From positions 2,170,001-2,234,000 of the forward strand of contig NZ_ARVU01000001.1 of the NCBI RefSeq assembly GCF_000384415.1: a stretch of DNA of 64,000 nt, given 5' to 3'. A program made the translations under genes and the position numbers. Origin of the DNA: Cycloclasticus pugetii PS-1. GTDB lineage: Bacteria > Pseudomonadota > Gammaproteobacteria > Methylococcales > Cycloclasticaceae. The notes below the pieces were generated by a model. That model made no database searches. It was given only the letters and a program-made list of their open reading frames with translations, and was not told the DNA's origin. Of the stretch, positions 35,897 through 47,255 are shown in pieces. How positions within the stretch are numbered: the stretch's first letter is position 1; the number at the start of each line of letters is the position of its first letter.

Positions 35897-37117
35897 ATGA
35901 AACTAATACTTCTTCTCATACTCGCTCTAGTCATCGCTAGTGGACTTGCTTATCAGGTACATCTGGAACCTGGATACGCCCTTTTAACTTATGGGCACGT
36001 ATCCATTGAGACGTCTCTGGCAGTCCTGTTGTTTGTTACATTGATTATTTTCATTGGTTTTTATTTCTCTTTAAGAGCCCTGCTCACTCTTAAACGTAGT
36101 CCCAAAAGCATCAGCAGATGGAACCAAAAACGTAAAACGACCCGCTCACAAAAAGAAATTAATAAGGGCCTGATTAATTCTGCCGAAGGCAATTGGCAGC
36201 GCTCTGAAAAACTCTTAGTCAAGCATGCTGAACAAAGTGACACCCCTTTACTGAACTACCTTAGCGCCGCCCATGCCGCCCAGTCTCAAGGCGCTTATAA
36301 TCGCCGAGATGAATATTTATTTAAGGCAGGCAAGACGTTGCCCGACCAAATACATGCCATTCAACTAACACGTGCTAAGTTACAACTCGCCGCTGGTCAA
36401 TTTGAACAGGCGCTTGCCACACTGCAACAGCTAAGAACAGCAACACCTAGCCACCCTATTGTTTTAACGTTGTTAATGAAAACACATCTACAGTTAAACG
36501 AGTGGGAAGCTCTTTATCATTTACTACCATCAATAAAAAACAACCGAAAAATTGCTTCACAAGAGTGGCTACCGGTTGAAGAAAAAGTGTTAACACAGTT
36601 ATTTTCAAACAACCTTGAGTCTGGCCAATTAACGCTTAGTATGATTTGGAAGGCACTCGACAAAAAACAGAAGCTAAACCCTCGTTACCTGATCGCTTAC
36701 ACTTCTCAACTGATTCGCACAGGCGATAATGCCACCGCTGAAGAGCTATTGATTAAGGGCCTAAATGCACAAGCAAACCCTGACTTACTGGCTCGGTATA
36801 TGCAATTAACTATTCCAGCAGAAAAAAAACAGCAGCAGCTAGAAAAATGGTTACGAAAACATGGGGCCAGCAGCGAATTTTTTAATGCACTGGCGCAACT
36901 TTGCATAGAGCAAGAGCATTGGAGCAAAGCTAAATCATACCTAGACGACAGTATTTCACTGCAACCGTCTAGCTTAGCCTATCTGCTATTAGGCCAAGTG
37001 CAAGAACAGTTAGGCGACCCTAATAACGAGGCAAGCGCCCACTATAAAACGGGGCTTGAGCTGAGCATAAACGCAAACAAACTAAACCTGGCTCCATCAA
37101 CAAGCCAATCCAGCTAA
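35897..37117 (+). CDS. hemY: HemY-like TPR membrane protein
   Basis: 406 residues. Two N-terminal spans (about 1-19 and 40-62), then the HemY_N domain and tetratricopeptide-like helices to the end (for example [17 protein letters not shown]). It is not the oxygen-dependent protoporphyrinogen oxidase of the same name in Gram-positives. Starts 11 bases after hemX. The stop overlaps the convergent ubiD stop by four bases. Confidence 0.93.
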   Translation: MKLILLLILALVIASGLAYQVHLEPGYALLTYGHVSIETSLAVLLFVTLIIFIGFYFSLRALLTLKRSPKSISRWNQKRKTTRSQKEINKGLINSAEGNWQRSEKLLVKHAEQSDTPLLNYLSAAHAAQSQGAYNRRDEYLFKAGKTLPDQIHAIQLTRAKLQLAAGQFEQALATLQQLRTATPSHPIVLTLLMKTHLQLNEWEALYHLLPSIKNNRKIASQEWLPVEEKVLTQLFSNNLESGQLTLSMIWKALDKKQKLNPRYLIAYTSQLIRTGDNATAEELLIKGLNAQANPDLLARYMQLTIPAEKKQQQLEKWLRKHGASSEFFNALAQLCIEQEHWSKAKSYLDDSISLQPSSLAYLLLGQVQEQLGDPNNEASAHYKTGLELSINANKLNLAPSTSQSS

Positions 37118-38580
37118 TCTAGCCCTAAGGTTGACCATAGTTCGTCAATCTTAAGCTTAACCGGTACGCTCATTTCAATCGGCTTACCCCATTCTCGCGT
37201 GGTTTCCCCTGGCCATTTATTTGTCGCATCCAAACCCATTTTTGAACCTAAGCCAGAAACTGGCGACGCAAAATCTAAATAATCAATCGGCGTGTTTTCA
37301 ATCAACGTCGTATCTCTGGATGGATCAACACGTGTGGTCATGGCCCAAATAACTGATTCCCAATCACGAATATCCACATCATCATCCGTCACAATAACAA
37401 ACTTGGTATACATAAATTGCCGTAAAAATGACCAAATACCAAACATGATTCGTTTTGCATGCCCTGGGTATTGCTTTTTAATGCTGACTATCGCCATCCG
37501 ATAAGAACAGCCTTCTGGTGGTAAGTAAAAGTCTTGAATTTCAGGAAATTGTTTTTTTAAAATCGGCACAAATACTTCATTCAACGAAACACCCAAAATA
37601 GCAGGCTCATCAGGTGGCTTGCCCGTATAGGTTGAATGATAGATAGGGTTTTTACGATGCGTTATTTTTTCAATCGTAAAAACAGGAAAGCGTTCAACTT
37701 CATTGTAGTAGCCTGTGTGGTCACCAAACGGCCCTTCATCTGCCATTTCATCAGGGTATAAATAGCCCTCCAGAACAATCTCAGCACTAGAAGGAACTTG
37801 TAGATCATGCGTTAAGCAATCTGCAATTTCTGTTTTAGAACCACGTAATAACCCTGCAAATGCATATTCTGATAACGCATCCGGCACAGGCGTTACCGCC
37901 GCCAAAATGGTGGCAGGGTCAGCGCCCAACACAACGGCTATTGGAAAGGGCTCCCCTGGGTGCTCTGCTTGCCATGCTTTAAAATCTAGCGCTCCGCCTC
38001 TATGCGCTAACCACCGCATAATGACTTTATTGCGCCCAATCACCTGTTGGCGATAAATACCTAGGTTCTGCCGTTTTGCTAATGGCCCCTTAGTAATGAC
38101 TAATGGCCACGTAATCAGTGGCCCCGCATCATCAGGCCAACATGTTTGAATCGGAAAATCAGCCAAATTAACAGCCTCTCCTTCAATAACAACCTGCTGG
38201 CACACGGGTTTTTTAACCACCTTTGGCGCCATATTAAGTACTTGCTTATAAACCGGTAATTTTGCCCAAGCATCCTTTACACCTTCTGGTGGCTCAGGTT
38301 CTTTAAGTGCTGCCAGCACTTCACCGACATCCCTTAATGCACTAACAGTATCTTGCCCCATCCCTAAAGCAACCCGTTTCGGCGTTCCGAATAAATTAGC
38401 TAAAACCGGTATCGAATAACCTTTAGGGTTTTCAAATAGTATTGCTGGTCCTTCCTGTTTCAACACCCGGTCACATATCTCTGTCATCTCAAGATGAGGG
38501 TCAACCTCTTGATTGACTCGCTTTAACTCACCTAACTGTTCAAGTTTTGAGATAAAATCACGTAAATCCTTATAATCCAT
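37114..38580 (-). CDS. ubiD: 3-octaprenyl-4-hydroxybenzoate carboxy-lyase UbiD
   Basis: 488 residues (E. coli 497). Prenylated-FMN-dependent decarboxylase in ubiquinone synthesis. The N-terminal [18 protein letters not shown], the cofactor-site segment starting [11 protein letters not shown], and the catalytic E-rich [13 protein letters not shown] are visible. It needs the UbiX flavin prenyltransferase, which is not in the window. Divergent from the tusA-like gene with 62 bases between the starts. Confidence 0.97.
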   Translation of the reverse strand: MDYKDLRDFISKLEQLGELKRVNQEVDPHLEMTEICDRVLKQEGPAILFENPKGYSIPVLANLFGTPKRVALGMGQDTVSALRDVGEVLAALKEPEPPEGVKDAWAKLPVYKQVLNMAPKVVKKPVCQQVVIEGEAVNLADFPIQTCWPDDAGPLITWPLVITKGPLAKRQNLGIYRQQVIGRNKVIMRWLAHRGGALDFKAWQAEHPGEPFPIAVVLGADPATILAAVTPVPDALSEYAFAGLLRGSKTEIADCLTHDLQVPSSAEIVLEGYLYPDEMADEGPFGDHTGYYNEVERFPVFTIEKITHRKNPIYHSTYTGKPPDEPAILGVSLNEVFVPILKKQFPEIQDFYLPPEGCSYRMAIVSIKKQYPGHAKRIMFGIWSFLRQFMYTKFVIVTDDDVDIRDWESVIWAMTTRVDPSRDTTLIENTPIDYLDFASPVSGLGSKMGLDATNKWPGETTREWGKPIEMSVPVKLKIDELWSTLGLD

Positions 38581-38642
38581 ACTTACTTTAGACTGTTCAT
38601 TATGATGAGATTATAAAGTAACACCAATATAAAAACTAAGAT

Positions 38643-38873
38643 ATGAAATACGATATAACACTGGATGCGAAAGGCTTAAACTGCCCGCTACCGTTATTAA
38701 GACTCAAGCAACAGCTTCAAAAATCTAGCCCGGGCGACATTATTAAAATGTTAGCAACCGACCCTGCCTCTCATCTTGATGTTGGCGTGTTTATTGATAA
38801 ATCAAAGCATCAAATGTTAAGACATGAACGCGATGATGATATTCAATGCTTTTACATTAAAGTGGCCGATTAA
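38643..38873 (+). CDS. TusA/SirA-like sulfur-transfer protein
   Basis: 76 residues. GLNCPLPLLRLKQQL carries the CPxP motif of the TusA family; the cysteine accepts persulfide. E. coli TusA (81 residues) delivers sulfur for tRNA thiolation, but related small proteins serve other sulfur or redox pathways, so I leave the symbol open. Strong terminator follows. Confidence 0.88.
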   Translation: MKYDITLDAKGLNCPLPLLRLKQQLQKSSPGDIIKMLATDPASHLDVGVFIDKSKHQMLRHERDDDIQCFYIKVAD

Positions 38874-38901
38874 TAGAACTACTGCTTACATCACCAAAAT
38901 G

Positions 38902-38933
38902 CAACAAAGGCGCTAATCAAAGCGCCTTTGTTG
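38902..38933. terminator. Bidirectional intrinsic terminator
   Basis: CAACAAAGGCGCT and AGCGCCTTTGTTG form a perfect 13-bp stem around AATCAA, between the convergent tusA-like gene and the SH3-domain gene. Confidence 0.85.
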
Positions 38934-38943
38934 TTGGAAATGC

Positions 38944-39579
38944 TTAAATTCTAAACCCACCATGCCGTTTCAGCTGACGGGCATCTTGAAATTTTATACC
39001 CAGATACACGCCAATAAGCATACTAAGAACCAATAACAACAGACTTAGTCCTGTAAAAGAAAAGCTGACTGGCTCATTATCTGTTGGTGGCACCGTTTTT
39101 GTCACATTGTCTACCAACTGGCGTTGCTCATTCTCTTGCTGTAGCTGTTGAATAGTCTTTTTCGCCTTAGCCAACGCCTCTTGTAGTTCTTCAGTGATAC
39201 GTTGATCGTTCTTTTGCTCATTCGGCACAACCTCTTCAGTCGGCTGATTTAATTTCGTTAATGTCGCTTCTGCACGATCTAACTTTTCTTGAAGCTGCCT
39301 GTATTTACTTTGAAGTGAAAGCAGCCTAACCTTTGCCGGCTTTTCTTCTGATAAAAACCGTTTTTCAACCCACCCCGTTTCACCACCCACCAACTGCACT
39401 TTTACAAAGCCCTTAGCCTCACCTATTAATTCAACAGGTGTGCCACTTGGGAGTAACTGTGTAGGTTGTTCACTATTATTAGGTTCAGCATACATGCCAG
39501 CTAATAATTTATCGGTTATATGTGCTGCATTCGCCATGGCTGGCAAAAACAACAGCAAAAAGAAAACGTGCTTTAACAT
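38944..39579 (-). CDS. SH3-domain coiled-coil membrane protein (TIGR04211-type)
   Basis: 211 residues from the ATG at 39579. Signal peptide to about residue 18 (FLPAMANA), bacterial SH3 domain (about 25-80; SGTPVELIGEAKGFVKVQL, GWVEKRFL), coiled coil (about 88-165), a span (about 172-192) and a short basic tail. The layout matches YgiM/TIGR04211 proteins of unknown function. A TTG four codons upstream is possible but would overlap prlC; the ATG leaves a one-base gap. Confidence 0.85.
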   Translation of the reverse strand: MLKHVFFLLLFLPAMANAAHITDKLLAGMYAEPNNSEQPTQLLPSGTPVELIGEAKGFVKVQLVGGETGWVEKRFLSEEKPAKVRLLSLQSKYRQLQEKLDRAEATLTKLNQPTEEVVPNEQKNDQRITEELQEALAKAKKTIQQLQQENEQRQLVDNVTKTVPPTDNEPVSFSFTGLSLLLLVLSMLIGVYLGIKFQDARQLKRHGGFRI

Positions 39580-39580
39580 C

Positions 39581-41620
39581 TTATGCTGCAATGCCTGAAT
39601 GCTTCAAGAGAGCATCTATTGTTGGCTTTCTTCCTCTAAACGCTGTAAATAATTCAAGCGCATCATCGCTCCCTCCCTTTTCTAAAATGTTGTGTAAAAA
39701 AGAACGCCCTGTTTGCTCATCAAAGATTCCTTTTTCTTCAAACAACGAAAAAGCATCGCTAGATAGAACCTCCGCCCACTTATAACTGTAATAGCCTGCC
39801 GCATAACCTCCTGCAAAAATATGTGAAAAGCTATTCGGAAAACGATTAAATTCTGGTGTTTTAACAACACTAACATCCGCTCTAACTTGTTCCAACACAT
39901 CATAAATTTGCGAATCGTTTGTTGCGTCATATTCCAAATGAATTCGAAAATCAAATATTGAAAACTCAATCTGCCTCACCATCTGCATACCCGACTGAAA
40001 GTTCTTCGCTGCCAACATTTTTTCAAATATTTCCTGTGGCAGTACCTCACCCGTTTTATAGTGACCAGAAATTAACGGCATTACCTCTGCTTGCCAGCAC
40101 CAGTTTTCCATAAACTGGCTAGGTAACTCAACGGCATCCCATTCCACACCATGTATGCCGGACACACTTAAGTAATCAACTTGTGTCAGCATATGGTGCA
40201 AGCCATGTCCAAACTCATGAAAGAGCGTTTCTACTTCGCCATGAGTTAGCAACGATGGGTCTTCACCGATAGGTGGGGTGAAATTACACGTTAGATACGC
40301 AACCGGCGTTTGCACCCCGTCTTTCTTTTTAAAACGGGTCACGCACTCATCCATCCAGGCCCCTCCTCGCTTATGCGGACGAGCAAAAAGATCAATAAAG
40401 AACCGACCTCGGTGAACACCTTTTTCATCCGTAATGGAAAAAAGCTGCACATCTTTATGCCAGGTATTAACGTCTTTTACTTCTGAAATATTAAGCCCAT
40501 ACAGTTTCTCAACCACCTTAAACATCCCTGTTAATACACGATTTGCAGGAAAATATGGCTTCACTTCTTCTTGAGAAAACTGATACCTCTCTTGACGTAG
40601 CTTTTCTGAATAATAAGCGACATCCCACGATTCAACAGCACCTTTATGTCCTTGCTTAGCAGCGAAGTCACATAAGGTCGCATAATCTTTTTTAGCCATT
40701 GGCAAAGAGCTATCGGCCAATTGATTTAAAAATGTCAGTACATCCTCAGGCTTATCGGCCATTTTGGTGGCCAACGATAAATGAGCATAACTTTTGTAAC
40801 CTAACAATTGTGCCTTTTCATGTCGCAAGCCCACGATGTCTTTCATCAACTGTGAATTATCCCAGCTTTCTTTGCCAGTTCCTTGATCAGACGCCCTTGT
40901 TACAAAAGCATGATGTATGGCATAGCGTAACTCACGGTTATCTGCATACGTCATAATTGCCATATAGCACGGGAACTCTAACGTCAGCATCCAACCGTCT
41001 TGATCCTTTTGCTGCGCTGTTTGACGGAGTAGATCCATCGCCGATGCGGGCAAGCCTTGCAAATCAGCCTCATCTGTCACCAATTGGCTCCAATCATTGG
41101 TGGCATCCATTAAATTTTCTTCAAATTGGTTCGTTAATGTCGACAATTGCTGCGATATATCCATATAACGTTGTTTTTTATCACTCGGCAAAGCCACCCC
41201 CGACAACTCAAAGTCGCGCAACGCATTATCAATAATCTTTTTTTGTGCCGTGCTCAATACCTTATACTCAGCCCCTTTTTTAATCGAAAGATAAGCAAGG
41301 TAGAGCTCTTTATTTTGGCCAATTTCTGTTGAGTATTCGCTGAGCTTAGGTAAACAATTAGAATACGCTTCACGCCACTCGTCATTGTTCATCACCGAGT
41401 TTAAGTGACTGACTGGCGACCACACTCGGTTTAAATAATCATCCATCAATTCAATCGGGTGCACCAGGTTTTCCCAACTGTATTCTTTGCCCCCCTCAAG
41501 CAAAGAAGTTATTTCTCTTTTGTTTTTTGCTAGCACCTCATTAATAGCTGGCTCAATATCGGCTGCAGTTATTTCACTAAAGTGCGGAAGCTCAAATTCT
41601 TCTAATAAAGGGTTTGTCAT
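39581..41620 (-). CDS. prlC: Oligopeptidase A
   Basis: 679 residues from the ATG at 41620 (E. coli 680). I chose this start because the protein then begins MTNPLLEEFELPHF like homologues; a start 12 codons upstream would add an AT-rich, hydrophobic tail. M3 zinc metallopeptidase with FHEFGHGLHHML (HExxH form HEFGH). Degrades peptides, including signal-peptide remnants, in the cytoplasm. The SH3 gene follows immediately. Confidence 0.96.
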   Translation of the reverse strand: MTNPLLEEFELPHFSEITAADIEPAINEVLAKNKREITSLLEGGKEYSWENLVHPIELMDDYLNRVWSPVSHLNSVMNNDEWREAYSNCLPKLSEYSTEIGQNKELYLAYLSIKKGAEYKVLSTAQKKIIDNALRDFELSGVALPSDKKQRYMDISQQLSTLTNQFEENLMDATNDWSQLVTDEADLQGLPASAMDLLRQTAQQKDQDGWMLTLEFPCYMAIMTYADNRELRYAIHHAFVTRASDQGTGKESWDNSQLMKDIVGLRHEKAQLLGYKSYAHLSLATKMADKPEDVLTFLNQLADSSLPMAKKDYATLCDFAAKQGHKGAVESWDVAYYSEKLRQERYQFSQEEVKPYFPANRVLTGMFKVVEKLYGLNISEVKDVNTWHKDVQLFSITDEKGVHRGRFFIDLFARPHKRGGAWMDECVTRFKKKDGVQTPVAYLTCNFTPPIGEDPSLLTHGEVETLFHEFGHGLHHMLTQVDYLSVSGIHGVEWDAVELPSQFMENWCWQAEVMPLISGHYKTGEVLPQEIFEKMLAAKNFQSGMQMVRQIEFSIFDFRIHLEYDATNDSQIYDVLEQVRADVSVVKTPEFNRFPNSFSHIFAGGYAAGYYSYKWAEVLSSDAFSLFEEKGIFDEQTGRSFLHNILEKGGSDDALELFTAFRGRKPTIDALLKHSGIAA

Positions 41621-41757
41621 ATTTTTATACAGTTGAAAAATAAAGTATTTTCGCATGCTTCAGTGCAGCTTCCAAGCCTCAACACTTTGCATAACGAATA
41701 CTTAAACTAAGAAGCCTAGCTGACTGCCAAAGAAAATCGACACTGGTCTTTAGAAAA

Positions 41758-42696
41758 CTAGCCCATACGCACATTCATCATCCACAGCGCCACCCCACTT
41801 ATCGCAAAAAACAAACACAGCGACACCCAAGATTTATATTGAAACCTCGCGGTAAGCACTGCCTCATTTTTTGTTGAAATTAAAAATGGTTTACGGCTAC
41901 TCATTGGTCTTTCAATTATATGCTCAACAGGTCCACGATGCTGACGGGCTAACTCCTCTGCCAACTGGTGTTTTGCAATAAGAACAGCCTTTTCCCACTC
42001 CGCTGAATCAATGTGCCCATCGCGGTCTTCATCAAAACGGTTTAATAGCATCCGCGGGTTGCTTTTCCATTGCCTTAATATCGCCGCTAAAGACTCATCC
42101 TTTGTTGGCAACGCCAGTTCCTTAAACGACTTAAAGTCACCAAGAACATACAATTGATCACCTTCATGAATGCGTTTTTCGCTATAACGGTATCGCTTAG
42201 CAAGAGCAAACGCACTTGAACTAAAGCCTTTTGGACCTGTGGTTGGAAAAGGTGAACTGCCATACCAAGTATCAGAAACCGAATGGATTACTTCAGCATC
42301 ATCTGGGTTAACAATTGCCCGCCCCGTTTTACCATGCAGAGAAAACACGCCGTCACTAATACCAGTTTCAAAAAGGCTCCAACTGGTACGGCTACGCCCC
42401 CGCACATAATGCGACTGTTTCTCTTCTACTTTATACCAATACCAAACACAGCTTTGCTTCGTTAAGGGCGCAATAATAGGCTCGCCAGGTAATAATCTAG
42501 CGATGCCAGCAAACTCGTTATAACCTTGTGATGCCGACCTGATCAGTGCCGTCGGCGTGTCCTGCATAATGCGATAACGCCACAAATAACGAAAATAAAA
42601 ATATAGGCAGGCCAAGGAAATTAGGCATGTAGCAATAAAATATACCCAAAACTCATCAGCCGGCAAGCGTTCAATGGCCTCTGCCCACTCATTCAT
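41758..42696 (-). CDS. GIDE-domain membrane protein with EF-hand
   Basis: 312 residues. One N-terminal span (about 17-37), a GIDE-like domain (about 50-190; GIARLLPGEPIIAPLTKQSCVWYWYKVEE) and a C-terminal span (about 290-308). Between them is a canonical EF-hand loop, D222 to E233 (DEDRDGHIDSAE), with Ca2+ ligands at all usual positions. GIDE (MUL1-like) domains in bacteria lack the RING finger and are of unknown function. One-base overlap with the lemA gene implies joint expression. Confidence 0.85.
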   Translation of the reverse strand: MNEWAEAIERLPADEFWVYFIATCLISLACLYFYFRYLWRYRIMQDTPTALIRSASQGYNEFAGIARLLPGEPIIAPLTKQSCVWYWYKVEEKQSHYVRGRSRTSWSLFETGISDGVFSLHGKTGRAIVNPDDAEVIHSVSDTWYGSSPFPTTGPKGFSSSAFALAKRYRYSEKRIHEGDQLYVLGDFKSFKELALPTKDESLAAILRQWKSNPRMLLNRFDEDRDGHIDSAEWEKAVLIAKHQLAEELARQHRGPVEHIIERPMSSRKPFLISTKNEAVLTARFQYKSWVSLCLFFAISGVALWMMNVRMG

Positions 42697-43268
42697 TATT
42701 CAAATAATTTTTTAACATTAACATCGGCCGTTTGTGACGCTTCAAACTCTAATAAATCAAAATCATTAAAGTTAAAGAATTTTGCTATCAATACATCTGG
42801 AAATTGCTCAATACGGACATTATTTAAATTCACGCTTTCATTATAAAATTCACGTCGGTCCGCGATGTTATTCTCTAGCTGACTTATTCTATTTTGCAGC
42901 TCTTTAAACGACTCATTTGCTTTTAGTTCAGGGTAGGCTTCGGCAACGGCAAATAGGTTCATGAGACCTTGCCGCATCTGTGTTTCCGCCTTCCCTAATG
43001 CCGCCACATCTGACTCGCCTAGGGCATTTGAAACGCCCGAGCGCGCCAACATAACTTTTTCCAAGGTGTCTTGCTCATGTTTCATGTATTGCCGACACGT
43101 TTCAACCAATTTTGGTAACTCATCATGTCGCTGCTTAAGCAACACATCAATGTTTGACCACGCTTTTGATACGCTATGTTTCAAGCTCACTAAGCTGTTA
43201 TACAACGCTATTCCATAGCCCACTAAGACAACAATAACGGCCAATGCCATAAATCCTGATACACTCAT
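42696..43268 (-). CDS. lemA: LemA family protein
   Basis: 190 residues. N-terminal span (about 7-27), then YNSLVSLKHSVSKAWSNIDVLLKQRHDELPKL, the LemA signature, and a four-helix domain ending RREFYNESVNLNNVRIEQFPDVLIAKFFNF. Membrane protein of unknown role, widely conserved. Precedes the GIDE gene with TAATG-like one-base overlap and is divergent from the carbonic-anhydrase-like gene. Confidence 0.95.
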   Translation of the reverse strand: MSVSGFMALAVIVVLVGYGIALYNSLVSLKHSVSKAWSNIDVLLKQRHDELPKLVETCRQYMKHEQDTLEKVMLARSGVSNALGESDVAALGKAETQMRQGLMNLFAVAEAYPELKANESFKELQNRISQLENNIADRREFYNESVNLNNVRIEQFPDVLIAKFFNFNDFDLLEFEASQTADVNVKKLFE

Positions 43269-43320
43269 GTCTTTCTCCCTTTAACAAATACTCACTAAAG
43301 TATAGAACAGGAAATCGCAC

Positions 43321-43857
43321 ATGCACGTTAAATCTTTTGACTCTAAAACACCGCGAACTGAAGACTCTACCTTTATCCACGATACCGCCGTTGTTATTGG
43401 CGACGTTGAACTTGCTGCCGATGTGTCTATTTGGCCATTAGCCGTTGTTCGTGGCGACATTCATAGTATTAAAATTGGTCGTCGTTCTAATATTCAAGAT
43501 GGTAGCGTTATACACGTTACCCATGCCAGTGACTTTAACCCAGGGGGCTACCCTGTTGTGATTGGAGAAGACGTAACCGTTGGGCATAAGGTGACACTGC
43601 ATGGCTGCACCATTGGTAATCGTTGCCTGATTGGAATGGGCGCTATTGTGATGGATGGCGCTATCGTCAATGACCAAGTGATAATTGGTGCTGGGAGTCT
43701 TGTCCCTCCGGGAAAGGTATTAGAAAGTGGCTATTTATATATTGGCTCTCCAGTCAAAAAAGCTCGGCCCATTAATGAAAAAGAAGCCCAGTTTTTAGCC
43801 TATTCACCGCAGAACTATGTTCGATTGAAAAATAAATACCTTAACGAGGCAACCTAA
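43321..43857 (+). CDS. Gamma-carbonic-anhydrase-like hexapeptide protein (YrdA family)
   Basis: 178 residues. Left-handed beta-helix repeats (for example SIKIGRRSNIQDGSVIHV). Metal-binding histidines of the family appear in VIHVTH and VTVGHKVTLHGC. YrdA-type proteins form trimers and bind zinc, but carbonic anhydrase activity is often absent. AGGA precedes the ATG. Confidence 0.93.
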   Translation: MHVKSFDSKTPRTEDSTFIHDTAVVIGDVELAADVSIWPLAVVRGDIHSIKIGRRSNIQDGSVIHVTHASDFNPGGYPVVIGEDVTVGHKVTLHGCTIGNRCLIGMGAIVMDGAIVNDQVIIGAGSLVPPGKVLESGYLYIGSPVKKARPINEKEAQFLAYSPQNYVRLKNKYLNEAT

Positions 43858-43916
43858 TGCGTTTCTTCAACTAAACTGAAAGGTATCATTCATTCATTAT
43901 CCTAAGGGCTACTGTC

Positions 43917-45089
43917 ATGCGTCATTTCTCGTTTGCTCGACAACCCATACTAAACCGCTCCTTAGAGCTTCACGCCTATGAATTTTTGTATCGCCCGATT
44001 GAAGATGAAAAGCAACAAACACATTCTCTTACTGCTGAGGTTATCGCTTCTTCTGCCTTAGACTTAGGGTTACAAAAAGCAGCAAACAACCACTTTGTTT
44101 TTATCAATATATCGTATGAAGATTTATTTAGCCCTCTGATTGAAGCTCTGCCTTCTGAGCAAGTTATCTTAGAGTTATTAGAAGACATTCAACCTGACGC
44201 TAGTCTTATCGAAAGAGCTCAAGAGCTTTCAGAAAAGGGATTTACTTTCGCTCTTGATGACTTCGTGTACAGCCCAAAATGGGACCCTTTAATCGAATTA
44301 GCCTCTATTATTAAGTTTGATTTAACCCTCACCTCCATCGAGGTCAACAAAGCCTTAATTGAAAAACTCCAACCTTGTGCTATACAATTTTTAGCTGAAA
44401 AAATAGAGACCTTCGACGACTTCAATGCCTATAAGCAAATAGGCTGCGAGCTATTTCAGGGATATTTCTTTTCAAGACCAGAGTTAATAAAAGGGCGTAC
44501 TGTTAGCGCTAGCACGTTTGCTATCATCCAACTTCTAGCCCATGTTAACCAGGTGGACATTTCAATGTCTGAACTCGAAAGCACCATTGAAAAGGACCCT
44601 AATCTTACCCATATGCTTTTAAAGTATTTAAACTCTGCCAGCTTCTCGTTCAAAAACCCCATTGAACGAATTAAACAAGCCATTGTTATCTTAGGTATTG
44701 ATGAAACAAAGAAGTGGGCGACATTAATTAGCTTGCGCAGCATCCCTTCTAAACCCTTAGAGCTTATAAAGCATGCCTTAGTACGTGCTAAATTGGCAGA
44801 AAACATTGCCGTAAAGAACGACAAAGCACACCCAAACAGCTATTTTCTAATGGGGCTGCTGTCTACATTGGATGCCTTATTAGACATGACAATGAAGGAG
44901 GCCGTTAAACCCCTACCCTTGAAAAGTGAGATTATAGACGCCTTAGTTGAACAAAAAGGTGAGATGGGTGAGGTCTTAAAAATAATCATTAAACATGAGC
45001 AGCAACTTAATTGGCCCATAGGTGATAACTATTCAAACGACTATTTAAAAGCATGCCAATGGGCTGATGATGCTAGCTCATCCATTTAA
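43917..45089 (+). CDS. EAL-HDOD domain signalling protein
   Basis: 390 residues. N-terminal EAL domain (about 1-190) and C-terminal HDOD domain (about 195-380), as in the YuxH/CdgJ group. The EAL triad reads EFL, but several catalytic-type residues remain: ILELLED, ALDDF, IIKFDL, LAEKIET, QGYFF. EAL-HDOD proteins studied are mostly inactive and act by binding partners, so enzymatic breakdown of c-di-GMP is uncertain. Isolated gene. Confidence 0.88.
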   Translation: MRHFSFARQPILNRSLELHAYEFLYRPIEDEKQQTHSLTAEVIASSALDLGLQKAANNHFVFINISYEDLFSPLIEALPSEQVILELLEDIQPDASLIERAQELSEKGFTFALDDFVYSPKWDPLIELASIIKFDLTLTSIEVNKALIEKLQPCAIQFLAEKIETFDDFNAYKQIGCELFQGYFFSRPELIKGRTVSASTFAIIQLLAHVNQVDISMSELESTIEKDPNLTHMLLKYLNSASFSFKNPIERIKQAIVILGIDETKKWATLISLRSIPSKPLELIKHALVRAKLAENIAVKNDKAHPNSYFLMGLLSTLDALLDMTMKEAVKPLPLKSEIIDALVEQKGEMGEVLKIIIKHEQQLNWPIGDNYSNDYLKACQWADDASSSI

Positions 45090-45120
45090 CTTTACAAGCT
45101 CAACAGCATTTCAATGCGCT

Positions 45121-45932
45121 TTACTTTAGCCCCTTTAAGACGGCTGAAGTCTCAGGCATAACTCCACGCCAAAGATGAAACGCATGCGCTGCTTGCTCGA
45201 CTAACATACCCCGACCATCCACTGATAAGCGGGCGCCTTCTTGCATACCCCAACACACAAATGCTGTCGGCTGCTCACTATACGCCAAATCATAGCAAAC
45301 CCCGTTCGGCGACAATAAGCCATTTGCTATCTCAGGCAAAGAACCACTTAAACTGGCCGATGTCGCATTAATGATCAAATCAAATTGCTTTCCTGCTAAG
45401 TCTTCATAACTTGAAGACTGAATTCGGCCCAATGAAGAAAATAAAACTTCCATTGCTTTTGCTTTTGAGACAGTTCTATTAGCCAAATAAAGTTGCCTAG
45501 GCTTTGCCTCGAGCAACGGCCCTAGTATTCCACGAGATGCTCCGCCAGCACCCAACACAAGGACTCGCTGATCATCTATCTCCACCCCTAAATTTGTGCA
45601 AAGGTCAGTTAACAGCCCTATACCATCGGTATTATCACCTAATAAAGAACCATCGTCTAAACGCTTAATCGTATTAACCGCCCCACTAAATTTAGCGCGC
45701 TGTGTTAATTGGTCTACTGCTTCATATGCGAGCTCTTTCAAAGGTACGGTGCAATTAACACCTTTTCCACCAGCCTTAAAAAAATCAGCAAGCGCTTCAT
45801 TAAACACGTCGGGCTTCACTTCCTGCGCCTCATAGCTTAATTGCTGCCCAGTCTGATCAGCAAACTGTCGGTGAATAATAGGTGATAAACTGTGCCCAAT
45901 GGGAAACCCAAATACTGCGTAGCGATCCGTCA

Positions 45933-45933
<1 letters not shown>
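45121..45933 (-). CDS. aroE: Shikimate dehydrogenase
   Basis: 270 residues (E. coli 272). FPIGHSLSP and VNCTVPLKE (catalytic lysine) bind shikimate; VLGAGGASRGI is the NADP Rossmann loop. NTDGIGLLTDL holds the catalytic aspartate. It reduces dehydroshikimate. The start overlaps the hemB stop by one base. Confidence 0.97.
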
Positions 45934-46964
<1,031 letters not shown>

Positions 46965-47162
46965 CTATAATCATTTTTGACATTTTAACGACTTAGTCGA
47001 CAAAACACTGTAGAAAAATTAAACTGATCGACTATACTTTTTACAAACACAGATCAAAGGCCGCTTAATTAAACACCTAATAAACTTTAATTAAGTATTG
47101 TATCTTGCCCGACAATGCCTACACTAGCGTCTTTTTACAACCCCTGCCACCAGAGAGGGGCA

Positions 47163-47255
47163 ATGACGATAAATGAAGCTGCAATAGGACAAGAAAATAA
47201 TCTATTCCAGGGGATAACCCGGCACTACAAAATAAGAACAGGATATAGACAATGA
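47163..47255 (+). CDS. Possible 30-codon leader overlapping the mlaC-like start
   Basis: An ATG after GAGGGG opens 30 codons whose TGA overlaps the ATG of the next gene (ATGA). CCCCT (47141-47145) can pair with the AGGGG (47156-47160) of its ribosome site. The arrangement suggests translational coupling, but the downstream gene has its own AGGA at good spacing, and the frame is short. The remaining gap after hemB (46959-47162) shows no other gene. Confidence 0.25.
   Translation: MTINEAAIGQENNLFQGITRHYKIRTGYRQ

Noticed and set aside
46977-47040. TTGACA sequence as promoter upstream of mlaC-like gene
   Set aside because: No acceptable -10 lies 16-18 bases downstream; a TATACT farther on lacks a matching -35.
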